The position numbers were made by a program, and so were the translations under genes. From contig NC_088300.1 in NCBI RefSeq assembly GCF_032854445.1, positions 46,309,682 through 46,350,983 on the forward strand: a stretch of 41,302 bases of DNA, written 5' to 3'. Under the pieces are notes generated by a model. It ran no database searches. It was not told the origin of the DNA and was given only the letters and a program-made list of their open reading frames with translations. Below are positions 26,912 to 40,034 of this stretch, one piece after another (within the stretch, counting starts at the first letter, position 1; every line of letters begins with the position of its first letter). Origin of the DNA: Liolophura sinensis. Lineage: Eukaryota > Mollusca > Polyplacophora > Chitonida > Chitonidae.

Positions 26912-28975
26912 ATTAATAAATTTCCACAATTTACCAATTGCAAGTCATATTCTGTCACGATCAGTTTTCACTTTTTAGCCTTTGGATTATCAGTGGCTGA
27001 TAATTACCCTCTCAGCAAAGAGACGCTAACAAATCACATGAATCCGGACAGCGAACCAGAGAGAATCAACCAACGTTTCATCTCTCCTCCAGCATGCCCA
27101 CTTATATCGTCGTCCGCAACGTCTGTTATATCTTTGGATAAGGCGGTTGATTGTTTGCCTGGCACTGACATCAGTCCTGGCACCCAAAGTAGTTTTATGT
27201 GTGTTTTCTACATTCCATGCTTAGGTTTTATCGCTGAGAGAGCGTTATGTTAGAGCGAAGTATAGCTGCAGATCGTTGGCAATCAAAGACTTAGCACCGG
27301 TATCCTGACCAGATGCAGATCTCTGGACATAGGCTGTGTACCAAGTCCCAGAGAGATACAATAGTCTATATCTGTTTACTACAAAGCCCGTTGGCCCAGG
27401 GCTAGAACAATACCCGTCATCGTGACGTCATGTGTGATAGACATCAGGTAAATGTTTATCTATTACGGGTAGCACCTGTCAGATATATCCATATAAATTC
27501 TACCTAGACCATAGCGTTATGTACAGGACCGAGAACCCAGTATCGCCATTAACTTGGTTAGATTATAGATTCCAGTCGCATGCAACAAAATGAATTCCTC
27601 AAACAAAACGCGTACTTCAAATAATGCAATCGAATGGGTTGATAATCGATTCAAGCCAGAGGCTATGCGTGTTCTAAATATAACCTGTATCCTTGGATTT
27701 TTAAATGGATTCTGTGTCCGTTAGAAAAATGCATAGGTTAATCAATGACGTTTCTAATCATGGGCCTCATTAAAATTAAGATTGTCGTCAACAGCATGTA
27801 CTGCAAACACTGCGAGCTCGTATGCAATTCATTGTTGTCCCAAGAACATGATTCTCTTCCACTGTTTACTACTAGTAACATTTTTAGTAAAGAGGGCTTC
27901 TAACCTTTTATAAAACAGGTTAAAAATGTACAAGAGAGGCTGGACATTTGGATTGAAGATTTGGTTGCGTATTTGAAACATTTCAAACATTTAATCCCTT
28001 CTAGAAGCTCTGATTATCAAAGAGAATAAAGGTCTATAGTGGCAACACATATAATGTTTCTTTGTCGACAATTTATTGACTCATGTTTGAAATTTTAATA
28101 CACTGACTTACCTCTCATAGAGAATTTAAATCTGCTTTATAGAAAGAAATGTTAAGAAATTCAAAATTAGACTTACAGTTATATGTAAATCTGCCAAAGA
28201 ACGGGGTAAAGGTGGTTTCACCTCGCGGTACGCATGTTTCTGCGCAGACGCAAATATTGTGCAGTCTTACCGGAATATCGCGACAAGAACGTACGATTTC
28301 TCAACTCTACGCTCTTCAGAAAGGCCTACGTTTTTTAAATTCCCTTGGTGCCCAGCACCAAACAAAGCATTAACAAGACTGCACGTTGTTTTTCAGACAA
28401 AGGAATTAAACTGGATGACTAGCGCGTAAATCTCTCAATCGCAGTTATGTGATAATCAGTTTCATTTGTAGGAACAGGGTTATATTGAGCGTTTAATCAC
28501 ACATTCCATGTAAACCTCCATTAAGTTCTATGGTCTGTAGTTGAGTGTAATGTTGTGTCCCTGTAAGGAATAATTAATATCAATTTGCTGCACTCTGTTT
28601 AACGGAATCGCCGTTCAGACCATTCCATTCAAGTCACCCTGTGCACTCTTTAGTGAAGCCACAGGGAAGTTGTTGTGTACCGGTGGGTATCCTCAATGTG
28701 TGGATCGTAATGGGAGACGCTACAGTAACACACTGGAGTTCAGAAATAAATGTTCCTAGAAAGACTCTTGAGCTGAGGTAGAGTTTGTATCAATAAAGGT
28801 AGTGTGTAACTAGACAAATGTCTAGATAGGTGCGCGTCGATCTGTAAGAGTGTTTACCTTAGTCAGATATTACTCGCCTTAAGGAAGGAAAGTCAAGGGT
28901 GGTAGAGTGGGCACGGATCGGGTGGATAACATTTATGTACTTACTCGTTAAGATTCCATTTGTATTATTAGTTTT

Positions 28976-29142
28976 TATTAGTTTATTTGATTGGTGTTTT
29001 ACGCCGTACTCGACGGTGGTCAGCAGTATTGTGGGAGGTCACCGGGCACACCCCACGGCCATCCGAATGTTGCTGACAGACCTTCCCACATACAAATGGA
29101 GAGGAAGGTAGCATGAGCTGGACTTGAACTCACAGCGATCCA
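28976..29142 (-). mobile_element. tRNA-derived SINE, head truncated
   Basis: On the + strand: TTTATTTGATTGGTGTTTTA, ACGCCGTACTC, GTGGGAGG, CCACGGCCATCCGAATGTTG, GCATGAGCTGGACTTGAACT, CACAGCGATC, then unrelated sequence. The A-box part of the tRNA head is missing. Confidence 0.85.
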
Positions 29143-29290
29143 GGATTTTTAGATTTGTGAGGTAAACACAAAAGATATAGGGCGTGGAAGCTCCTGAAGT
29201 AGGAATTGGCGTACACGTACTAGTCCGCTTGATATGTATAATTCATATTCTCGTTAACGAAATATTCGGAAGTATTTCAGTGATTACTCA

Positions 29291-29392
29291 ACTTATTTAT
29301 TTGATTGGTGTTTTACGCCGTACTCAAGGATATTTCACTTATACGAGGACGTGCGGAATTATGGTTGGAGGAAATCATGCATGGCGCGGTAT
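29291..29392 (-). mobile_element. tRNA-derived SINE, 3' half only
   Basis: TTATTTGATTGGTGTTTTAC, GCCGTACTCAAGGATATTTC, ACTTATACGAGGACG and ATGGTTGGAGGAAAT match the V-type 3' half; the rest is absent. Lies 150 bp from the copy at 28976 in the same orientation. Confidence 0.8.
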
Positions 29393-31480
29393 GATTACTC
29401 AACTAAATTACACCGGATAAGTCTTGGGTTTTCCATGCTCGTATGTGTTTAGTAACAGACATTGGCAGTGGAATGTGCGGGAGTTTGTAAGTTTACGCAG
29501 TGTGAATGATTTCATGTCCTGGAATCGAATGTCAGGCAAGGTATATTGGTTCCATTCCATCTGTGGGTAGGACATTTTCGAGATGCCCTTAACACAATTT
29601 TACACACGGCCTTGTATGAAATTTGTTGGTGATCACATGTCTTATATCTATATGGCATGGGCATTTTGAAGTTACTTTCAAATTGTTTTTTGTTATTTTG
29701 AAGTTCGTTGATTATATGCCAAAGATCGGTCAATTACTCCAGGCAACACGTCATCCTTCCGCCTATGGCCGCGACAGGCCGTTATCGCGTTAATTAACTT
29801 AATCATTTAATTAAATAGCCTATCGAAACAGAACGATCTAGTTGTTTTAACCTCATAGCTTTAACAGAAGGGAGTTATTGAACTTAGTTCGAGAATATGT
29901 GAGATTCATTTGACTGGACATTAAACTGAGGGTGAAAAGAGGCTGATATTTATCACATTACCTGGCCAAAGATGTCACGTGTCCCGTAAACAGAAAACCC
30001 GACTAGCGCCAAAATCAAAGCTGGTTTCGGGTGCATCAAACACAGTATTCTGAGAACAGTAAAACTGTGCCACGCTGTTTTTTATAGGAAAAACTTAATT
30101 TATTTATACTAGCCGTGAATGGTTTTCGAATGTTCTCCGTCAAATTATGCCACACCCTTTGATGTTTTAGAGTATGCTTGCTGGTACAGTCTAAAATCTA
30201 TACGTGACAACTTCCAGATATATAATTGCAATCCTAACGCACATTGCACCATTGGCTCCAATATACGCGAAGGCACAAGACCACGGCCAAATTACCGTAA
30301 CAAAATGATAACATTCCCTGTCATGTACATTCACGTGTCGCTGTATACACATTGCATATATAAATGTCATCGGAAGAACTGTGTAATGTTTATTTACTTT
30401 GACATTTTGTTACACTTAAGCTGTTTTGAACAAGTTCATCATAAGTGAGTTCAACACTTGTTGGCGATTGTCCCACGATCACTAGGTCACCTTAGACAAC
30501 AGATAAGCCAGGCATGTTCAGTGGAAGATATTTAGTTAGAGACAGAAGCCTGTACAAGTTATGTTCATCCAAGTCCACAGTCTAGGCAGTCTAGGCAAGA
30601 CGAGAACTAGTCGTGCATAAATGTTTGATATTGTGGACTTCCCTGTCATCATATCGTATCTCCGAGGTCGATATACTGAAAGTCCGTATGGTTATTTGGA
30701 GACATGTCTCTGAGTTTGAACAAAACTCCGATAGATAACTAATTCGACTGACGGTCGATTCCACACAATTCTGTCCTGATTTGCTCAGATCTGACCTGTG
30801 TGTGTTCTGAGTGCCGACTATTATATGTCAATTCATCAATCCCGTCAGGCAGAGGAACTAAGCCCGGGGCCACTGGGACACCGATTATTGGCAGATTGGC
30901 AATCACCCTATTATACCTAGGTGGAATTCTCTGGGAATAGCTTTTCCCTTAATTAAGCTCAGGGAAACCACGTCCTTTCGAGTTTCCGGATTTATGTACA
31001 ATGCGCTGGATGAAAAGATGAAATGTGATCTCTGGAAAAATCGAGTTACAGTTTCGGACATTTACCGACAGAAAATAATAATTTCGTGATACTATGAATG
31101 AATAACGAACAAGGTGGAGAAATCGGTAACAAAGTTAATATTCAGCGGAAATGCCGACGATTCAAGCGATTAAATTCAAAACTTCCATGGTATAATTTGT
31201 GCATATCCCGATGAAAGCAATTGTGGCGTCATTGCGTCACAGAAAGATTGAACACTGGAAACCAATGTGTAGGATATCGGGTTGATCCATTTGCAACAAT
31301 ACTGCTTATAATTGTTCAATGGCGTGTTCTTGCTTGACAGTTCAGAAAGGTCTGTTGGGCATGCATTATCACAAGGAACACTTGACAAAGAACGGACTTA
31401 ACATGGGTTGAAAGGTAAGGTAGTTCGAGAAAATTCATACTTGAAGTTAGAGGCAAAGTAAGTGGACAGAGGGCAACAGG
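29393..31480. other. Intergenic DNA, nothing recognised
   Basis: AT-rich sequence with no supported gene, RNA or repeat. Confidence 0.5.
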
Positions 31481-31484
31481 AGAG

Positions 31485-31585
31485 GGTCGTTGGCTTACTC
31501 CGGGCACTTAGTTTTCCTCCCCACGGAAACCTGAAAAATACGGCGCTAAAAACCAATCAAATAAATAAAATAAATAAATAAAAAC
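31485..31585 (+). mobile_element. SINE 3' end with A-rich tail
   Basis: TAGTTTTCCTCCCC, then ATACGGCGCTAAAAACCAAT and a (AAAT)n tail match the V-type SINE 3' end in + orientation. The 5' part is not recognisable. Confidence 0.55.
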
Positions 31586-31589
31586 AATT

Positions 31590-34500
31590 TAATTGTCACC
31601 CAAAGTAGAGAAGATGCTCTCCCTGTTCCGAGTTTGTTCCCAAAGCCACGAATAATGACTTCTCACTTGCGACTCTGGCATCGTCTGGCACAGTTATGAA
31701 CTCCATTAGGTGTGGTTTTTGTCTATTTAATTACACGCAGAGACGCCTGTTGTCTGTGAGGAACGCCGCCGTGTGAGGTTTGGCCGCGAAATCCGCCCGC
31801 TAGCACCAATACATCAGCGTTCTAACCTGCCAGGTTGGGGCGAGGGCCGGTGTGGGGAGCATACTGATACAAGCGCCCGTGATTAATATGTGTTTAGTCC
31901 AATACTAACCCAACAAAGTACAACCCCGACTTCTACAAGGAAATCACGGTACCTGATGACTCAGCGAGAAGGCCTCTTGGTATAAACACTTATGATAAAT
32001 GTTGTGCCTTCATAAATGTATACTGCCTGCATCACATATCTAGAACGCAAACAACACATTAATAAGAACAGCAAATAGTTTTGTTTCTATCTAAGTGAAC
32101 TATAAAAGCAAGAAAATGAACTAGCCAGTAGCGTGTGGAAGAGAAGCCTTGAGCGGCTTTCACTTATGTTGGCGGGACATAGGTGTGTTCTCGACAATAA
32201 ATCTATTTCCAGTTTCAAACTCTTGGGCAATGATTGATTTGCTTGCCTAAGGCAAACATATGGAGATGCACCTAGACTGTGCGCGAACAGTAATACTTTT
32301 TGAAAGAGACAAACTCCACCCTCTGTCTGAAAAATGCAGTCTGTATGATCAAAATGTATTGTTTACTAGTATACTATTGTTTGGTTCAAAGATATGGAAG
32401 AAAATAGTCTGATTAAAGAAATGCCAAAATAAAAAAAAAACACAAGAAAGACACAAACAAAATGAATCTAAATAATGGCAACATAGTATTTACTTATGGT
32501 ACAACATTTACTTTGAAGTATACTCATTGTAAGATCCAGAAACTTGGAGTGAATACATGTATCATTAAACTATCCGTGTCATGAAACCTGTGTCATCTTT
32601 ATACAGATACAAGTGGAAGTTCGATGAGTCATGTGGATATTCCATGGTTTTATTTAATCATTCACTGAAAGTAGATATATTTCCATCATAGCCTTTGTCA
32701 TATACGGGTTATTTAAAGCTAGCAAATCATCAAAATAGTGCCCGGGAGAATTATCGGGCCGGCTAAAGGTTACACGTTAATAACATTTCCATACGTATTC
32801 ATGTCACAATTTGCCACAAATGTATCACAGTATACCTATCGGAAAATGTGTATGTATACACTCTTGATACATAGTTTTCCCGAATTTCACATGACATATG
32901 AACCCTCATAAGCCAACCGATTTTATCGGATACATGCTAACCAATCAGTGGGCTAGTAAGCAAACTATAGATGGCCTCGATAAAGATGTTTGACTGTGGA
33001 AGGCTTGTATTGTACACGTACACAGTCTGGTACTGCAAATGCTGCGTGGATCACAAGGGTTCGATGGCCTCAAAGGAAAACGTATGGAAATTATGGTGCT
33101 TGAAACAAACTGACTAATAAACGAACCAGCTGACTGCAAATCAAATAATGCCGTGCTCCAATCAGCTGTGATTCTTAACCTGAGTGAGGCCTTCAGGAGG
33201 TGGATCTTTACAGGAATCAGCAATTCAAATTGGTATTTTCCACTGTCCATACTCACCTGCACCAATTCGTTAAATTTGCATATAATGGTACAAACAATCA
33301 TAGCAGAAATATAACATTTGCTGAACAGTGCTTGCCAAAAGCCATACTGAACCAGAAGGCATCAAATAAATCTGAGTAACTAAAGCAACCACTCGGATGC
33401 ACTGTTCTGAATGTGTCTCTCTCATGCAGGCGTCATTTCATCCATCACTCAACTCATATTTCTGTTTATTACTTTTAATTAACCTTATCGCGTTGATGAT
33501 TTATGCCAGTTCCTGTTCAGGGTGAAATGATTGCTGGTGTCCAGATATTACACTGCCTATGGGCCATGGGAAGGCAGAATGGTAATAGGAGCGGTTTTTC
33601 GACCTCTCTAACCTTATCACTCAATTACAAGTATTTCAAGAGCATTCAGTTCGTGGGGATAAAAACAAGAAGATCAAACAAGGATAAAGAAAGTGGACTA
33701 AAAAAGTCCAGTCATGTTTTAAATCCACGTAAATGTGATGGAAATAAAATGTGATTTTTACACTGAATGACGACGTGATATCCTTCGAAAAATGGCTAAT
33801 TGCTTTTCATTTATTCACGCTCAATCCTTCTGAAGACACAGTGCACCCATGTCTCCTGAAAGAGGCCTTGGGTATAGACACGCATAAAAGTCTCAGTCTA
33901 ACGCTAATACACATACAGTACTGTGATAGGGGAATGGGATTAAATATTCCTAAAATGCATAGAGAGGTGAACTAGCGGACGGTACTTCTGAATGGATAGT
34001 TGGGATTCTAATGATTAATAAGCCATACATTGAGGTCGACATTGATTTTAGCCCATTCTTGGGAGTGCCATGGTTATGGGTCAAGTTTGGTTACTGCCAT
34101 AGGTTAAATTCATTTACGACATTCTACACTGATTTGCTTCTCTAACGGTGGTTACTATCTCTTTACGATTAGTCTCTGACACTGATTACTGACTGTTTTA
34201 GAACAGAATCTCTAACACAAGTCTACAGCGAAATATATCATTGTAATATCATCAGATTAAAACGTTTTAATGGGGATGGGATAGTTGTAAATAGAAGAGC
34301 TCAACCCTTTTGTCATTAACGGTAAAAACACTCCTGCTGCTTCATGTGAAAACTGTTAGACAACCTTTGTTGACATTTATTCACCAATTCCCAGTTTCGA
34401 GGTGTCCAAGACGTAAAAATGACACCGCTTTCCTTCAGTAACCTCTCAAGGTCCCAAACGTTCAGTTTCTCAGCTTTCTCCATTATTCGTCTACTCTAGA

Positions 34501-34810
34501 TTATTTTTTGTGAGGCTTTTCCCAGACGCTCATTTTTGTTAAATGTTATCAAAAATACAGTAGAACATTTACGTGTGATATAAGAGTTCGAGTATTGGCT
34601 GAGGGTGGAGAGAGCCATGGCTCTGGGTGGACGATGCTTGTCGCTATGACATATGAGACTCCATCCCAGGCAGAAAATCCTTGAGATTTGATCGCTACTG
34701 TTGTAATCGTTGACCTTTCTTGAAGGTCGTCGGAAAGCACCTGCTTTCTAGTCTCCTACAGATTCCTGTCTGCTTCGTGTTATCTGACTTCCAGCTAACA
34801 GTGTTGTAGT
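31590..34810. other. Intergenic DNA, nothing recognised
   Basis: About 3.2 kb without a supported gene. An (A)n tract lies near 32430. Open frames are short and featureless. Confidence 0.5.
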
Positions 34811-34814
34811 GGAA

Positions 34815-34966
34815 CTGTTGAAAAAAGTTTCCGAAATAGCAACAGAATTCGCCAGGTACCTGATACATCGTGACGAGAGCTGCATTCGAACCTCAGATTT
34901 CTCTGGTCAGTTGCCGATCAGCTAATACGAGAACAACGTTACCCATCGGAGCCATTTAGCGGCCTT
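34815..34966 (-). mobile_element. tRNA-derived SINE head
   Basis: Minus strand reads ATGGCTCCGATGGGTAACGT (A box) and GGTTCGAATGCAGC (B box) with tRNA-like spacing, then a body ending near 34815. Possible truncated SINE of yet another subfamily. Confidence 0.5.
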
Positions 34967-37500
34967 CAGAACAAGTACGACAAGTACTGGGAAAAATGAG
35001 CGTTTCAAATCTGTGTAATTGTCAACTTATACTGAATTTAACTGTAACCAAAGTTTCCCCTATCATAATAATCCCATTCCCCTATACCCAGGTGTTTCTC
35101 TCTCTCCGTCTCTGGGTTTTACTTGATCACGGCATCCCTCAAGAATTGACATTGGCCGTCACCTGAAAACTCACCAAGGTAACGATCAATACACAGAATA
35201 GCGTCAAATGTTTGCGCTGCGAATTGTTAGACACCAGTGCTTCTGAAGTGTTGACTTTCCCTTAGCACGGAACTGCACTGGTATAAAACGGCAAATGTCT
35301 TCTACAAGAGATTAGGTGTCCGCAGGTCTGATTCAACTCTCCCCACCCCAGCGCAATCCACCCTTCTCTTTGCCTTCTCTCTACTCATACCCATCACCTC
35401 CCACGCTCTCCAAACCGGGTCAGGGGAAAGGCACAGGATACATATGGTAAACAGTCCGGAGCACCTTGCTATAATCGGAGTTTTAAGCTGAAGGCCTTAT
35501 GTTTGTACGATTGTCAAATTAGTAATCTGGTTGATCTGATGGCCAGACAATGGTGACCTCAACTCGCTGAGTTCATCCTGGATACGCGATAACGAGACTG
35601 CGCGAGGAGCGCTGAGCCCCATGACAGGCATTGTCTCAGATTCACCCTCACAAGACTAGCGCCTTTATCATGGAAATTGTGTGAGATGGGCTGTGAAAAA
35701 ACCTGCAGGATGAGCATTTAGGTGAATCGAGTCAACGAAAAACCGTCAGAAATCATTCTTATATACTGGCACAGAAAACCGTTAGAAGAGAACACGTTAT
35801 TACTTACAATGATAGGTGCCGGTTTACTTCACTTTGTCGTTGACTTATCTGAAACAGTGCTTTAATAAAATTTTGTTTCAGTTTTATTAGTGTTTTACGA
35901 CATTGTCAGAGTATTTCGTTATTATATATATATCTATATTTTTATATATTTCATTATTTACCAGCATCGTGCGTGACTTAGATACTGATTGCATTTTATA
36001 CGCTTGTAGAACTTTCATTGCGCATTTACGGTTCGATTGAAGACTGTCGATTGCTCCAGCTTCGATGAATCCGTCCTAGTTTCTTACGTTATGTACCTTC
36101 TTAGTTAACTGATGGTTTGTGTTGATCGTTGTTTTACCAGTTGGCTTTGTCATTGTTGACCCGGGAGGTCGTTTATGGTTGACAGTTAATGTACAAATGT
36201 CTGTTTCGACGTCCTGAGTTAACATGTACGATTTGAGGAAGTAACCAGATATTACCAGAACAAAACCATTGACCTCGCCAGCTGTATGTACCTCATCCTA
36301 TACAAGAGCTATAATAGCCTCAACTTACATCACTTTACGCTTTACCCCACTCCTTAATCAACCGAAAACCATAACGAAATCTTGAAGAGGCTACTTAACA
36401 TGGAAAATAACGGTATCAAGGCGACTGAATCTAATGTTATATTACTGGCTGGGTTTACTCAATTCTGCTCCAAATTCTCAAAGGTTCCATACAATTGTAG
36501 AGTTATTCAGATCGGTATTAACGTATTTCGTCCGATATCCCAAAGGCGGCTGGCATTTCCACGCTCGTGAATGTTGGAGAGCATTTGTGTGAGTGGAGAG
36601 GTATCTTTATTTTCAAGGAAAGACTTTGTGACAGGTCATTCGTGTCAGAAGTTTGGTTCCCCTAGTGACACGTCAGACCTCCCTTCATACCCCCAAGATG
36701 ACTGTTCGCTATTCTGCCGGATGACCGCTCGGCTTTAAGAGAGGCTAGTGCTACATACACCCAGTGGCAGGGCACTCATTCTCAGGAATTGATTTTCAAG
36801 TCCATAACGGATCTGATCCTCCTTCCACCCCCACCCCCATCCTCCCTAACACACAAACACACAGCCACATGTCAAGGGGTGTGGGAGATGAATAGCGATA
36901 AGACTTTTCACACTGGAAACAGATTCGGGATGTTGGTGAGTAATGAAAAATGTTTATCACTGATCAGTTTGACAGACCGTCAGAATCTCACAGACACTTT
37001 CGTAACTTTAATTATAAAAGCAATACCCATAACACGGCTGATAAACGTGGCGGAATTCAACAGTTTAATAACCTTTGAAAATCTGATATGCAGGAACATT
37101 CTTCACTCAGTCCTTCTTGTGGAAAGAAATATAAGGTTATAGAAAATGAGCAGAGAGAAAAAAGAATAAAAGACAAGAACAAGTCCGAACTGGCAGTGTA
37201 TATCCGAACTGGTAGCAAGCCGCCCACGGTCTGTCTTAAGTGGCCCATTGACCGGTCCTGTACGTTACTGACACTCTCATGGGGACACAAATAGCATCGC
37301 TCCTTGTGATGTGAAAAGCACATTAACTTAATTAAACGTATTCTGCTTGGCCTTAACTCTTCTGTGGATAAGGTTAAGTAATAGTGTAGGTAAATTAGGC
37401 CTGGAATGAGGTTAAGCCGGTAACGTGGGTCGAAGTGACCCGAGGAACTAATCTGTGACGCCATCGGCCCTGATTCGGTCATCGATACCGGGCTGATCGG
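34967..37500. other. Intergenic DNA with dispersed repeat remnants
   Basis: Contains a decayed SINE 3' end at 35880-35925 (minus; GTGTTTTACGACATTGTCAG), an AT tract at 35922-35950 and dispersed repeat copy 2. No gene recognised. Confidence 0.5.
36050..36195 (+). repeat. Dispersed repeat, copy 2
   Basis: Partner of 26500-26640; see that entry for the shared segments. Confidence 0.55.
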
Positions 37501-38100
37501 TCAAATAGCTGAACGGAGTGACGTAAGACAAGTAAAACATTGCTTACAGATAAACAGGTAAAGAACGAAAAAACATTAAATGTAGCCAAAAAAAAGAAAA
37601 GAAAAGAAAACACCACTGATAACTGCACAGGTAAATAATGGTACCATAAAAATTAATACAGCATTGACCACAGACATAAGCGCTACAGACAAATATGTAA
37701 AGGAATGTCGTTGAGAATAAGAAAAGCACTGATTGTAGTCAAACAGAGTGACATAAACAGAAGGAAAAACATCGCAGATAACCGTATAGGTAAACAGAGC
37801 TGTGTATTAAGAGATCAGTAAACCATTGGTTACAGAGAAATCGGTGAACGAAGAAACGTTAAGAAAAACAGAAAAAGAACATAAAAATGGAACGTGTCAA
37901 AACAGGTGAAGAAAATAAAGAATAAGTAAAACATCCTTGATGGATAAATATTTTGCTTATACTTAACATTGCTAAATAGGTAAGCGGAATGACGTAAAAA
38001 ATAAGAAAACATTGATTCTAGCCAAGTAGGTAAATAAAATAAACCGTATATGTGAAACATTGGTTATAGCCAGATTGACGTAAGGATAAGTAAAACATCT
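37500..38100. repeat. Decayed tandem repeat, unit roughly 50-75 bp
   Basis: The pattern AGGTAAACGGAGTGACGTAA, AATAAGTAAAACATTG, TTATAGCC recurs irregularly (starts near 37510, 37555, 37630, 37696, 37788, 37842, 37906, 37979, 38030). Heavily diverged and A-rich, so an old array. Confidence 0.65.
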
Positions 38101-38934
38101 TTTGACAAAGAATATATCCTAATCAGAATCATAATTTACATATTGTCTTTATCAGAATACCTAATGGGTCGTCTACTTTTGTTATTTTCACATGAGCTAT
38201 ATGTTGATGGCTACTGAAGTAATCGAGCATGTTTACAAGCTTTTTGCTGTATTCATCGGTTGTCGATTGTTACACTTCAAAACTTATTTTTCACACTGTA
38301 CACTAATTTGGTTCTGGGATTTTGCTTGTCAGTGACAATGCAAAGGCGTCTCAAAAAGATACTTTGTTTCTCAACGTAATCCGAAAATATCACGTAATGT
38401 TGTACTAATGCACAGATCACAGCCATGAGAGAACGGGTCGCTTACGAAACATTATAGTGGCGTCATCGCCATATCCCACCAGGTTCACCGGCCCTGGGAT
38501 CAGGAAGGATTCTTAGATTTCAGTCAGACCTATAGTTTGAAGTTGTGGTATCATTCCTGTACTTAAATTTGAACGTCAATGCTAATTGTTTTTATTTTGT
38601 CACGCAGTTTAAGACAACTGATATTATTAAAATACAAGACCTAAGGAAAGTCACAGTTTTAATGCAATAAAACCAAGTCTAATTTAAGTCTAAGAAAACT
38701 TCATCATTCTGTGTGCTTGTGCGTCATCAGCTTGTTATACGTCCTATAAAGATTTCTATGTATACCACATCCGATTTACTGCGCTCCGCAAAGGTATGCC
38801 CTTAACGTCGTTAGATTTATAATGCGTCAAAAGCCTCTTCCATTTAACCTGTAGCCTTTATCACGGAATTTTCGACGGCCACACGGTTAAAGGCTGGTTT
38901 TTTCCGGGGAATCTCATGAAATGTATGGTAAGAC
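38101..38934. other. Intergenic DNA, nothing recognised
   Basis: No supported gene or repeat. Confidence 0.5.
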
Positions 38935-39295
38935 TTGTCTTTACCCAATAGACTGCAGTCATGCCTGTACATGCTTGTCTATGCCCAACAGAAAACAGAT
39001 ATGTCTGTAAGTAATTGTCTATCATAACAGAAAGCAGACATGTTTGTAATATTTGTGTATGTCCCACAGAAAACAAATATGTCTGTACATACTTGTTTAC
39101 GTCCCACAGAAAACAGACATGCCTGTACACACTTGTCTCCATCCCAGAGAAAGCAGACATGTCTGTACATGCTTGTGTATGCCGCACAGAAAACAGATAT
39201 TTCTGTGCATATTTCTACATGTCCCATAGAAGACAGACATGTATATACATCCTTGTCTATGTCCCACAGAAAAAAAATATGTCTGTACACGCTGA
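38935..39295. repeat. 40-bp minisatellite, about 9 units
   Basis: Unit CACAGAAAACAGACATGTCT then GTACATACTTGTCTATGTCC, with the clearest 40-bp register from 39067 to 39290. Forty is not a multiple of three, and the unit has few stops in any frame, so long open frames appear on both strands; not coding. Several units hold AGACATGTCT-type palindromes. Confidence 0.92.
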
Positions 39296-39699
39296 ATACT
39301 GTGAGTGTTTAGCTGACAGACACACGGCTAATCAAGCTGGTCTGAGAACAGATCCAGTTTGCTCAGCTCCTCTGGGAGATTTCTAAACCTTGATCTTGCA
39401 TCTGACCTTGAGCCCGATGCCGGATTGAGTAGTATCAGAGGCATTCCCCCCTCCACCATCCCCGTCATCCACACCCAAGCAGTGTTGTCGGATGTTCCGG
39501 CTCCTGCCAGACATGTCTTATACACACTTGAAATTGGGTTTCCCGGATTGATTAATTCACCATTCCACTTTATTCCCGTGTGATTAACTTTTGGCTGTAG
39601 TAAACAGTTTGGGTAAGGTTTCCAATTACCTGTGACCTTCAGTGGTATCTTTAGCCTTATATAACACACAACATACACAATGCATGCTCACTTTCCACT

Positions 39700-40031
39700 C
39701 AAACGAAGGAGTAGTGAGGACGGTTGTTTTAAATCGGTAATACCCTCTATTTGCGGGTTCAATCGCCGTCTAGGACAAGTAATTTGTGGATTCCTTCTCT
39801 CTCACTGTTTGTGGCATCATGGTGATCAAAAGCTGTCGACAATGCTTATGTAATCGTTTGTACTGTCTGACGTTCGTTGAAGGCCACGTCCACCCAGAGT
39901 TAACCACCACCTTGCTAAGACCATTGGCTTACCCGGAGCAAGCCCATTTCCTTCAGCCACAGATTGGCCACCTTCATATAAAGGGGAAAAATCTTTCAGT
40001 GCCGGTATGAAAGAACAAATAAATGAATAAA
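39700..40031 (+). mobile_element. tRNA-derived SINE, second family, with tail
   Basis: B box GGGTTCAATCGCCG, body with AAAAGCTGTCGACAATGCTT and GACGTTCGTTGAAGG, and tail GAACAAATAAATGAATAAAT. Matches the copy at 4327-4676 along the body. Confidence 0.7.
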
Positions 40032-40034
40032 TAA

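Larger units (their letters stand above)
24260..28975. other. Upstream intergenic DNA, no gene recognised
   Basis: About 4.7 kb 5' of TRPC. Open frames of up to 145 codons at 25133-25570 (-) and 26816-27253 (+) show no recognisable domain or splice context. The TRPC promoter should lie here, but I could not identify a core promoter element with confidence. Confidence 0.5.

Noticed and set aside
26816-27253. 145-codon plus-strand open frame
   Set aside because: Low-complexity hydrophobic and Ser-rich content without a known motif; overlaps the hairpin and the repeated AATTGCAAGTC.
33924-35083. Inverted pair of ATAGGGGAATGGGATTA about 1.1 kb apart
   Set aside because: Similarity does not extend beyond about 17 bp, so no transposon ends can be claimed.
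36755-36815. SINE-head-like CAGTGGCAGGGCACTCATTC with GATTTTCAAGTCC
   Set aside because: Only weak box matches and no body or tail that matches other copies.
38861-39386. Cys/His-rich open frames that look faintly like zinc-finger repeats
   Set aside because: The 40-bp unit cycles through all three frames; Cys and His spacing reflects the repeated ACATGTCTGT and does not follow a zinc-finger C2H2 pattern.
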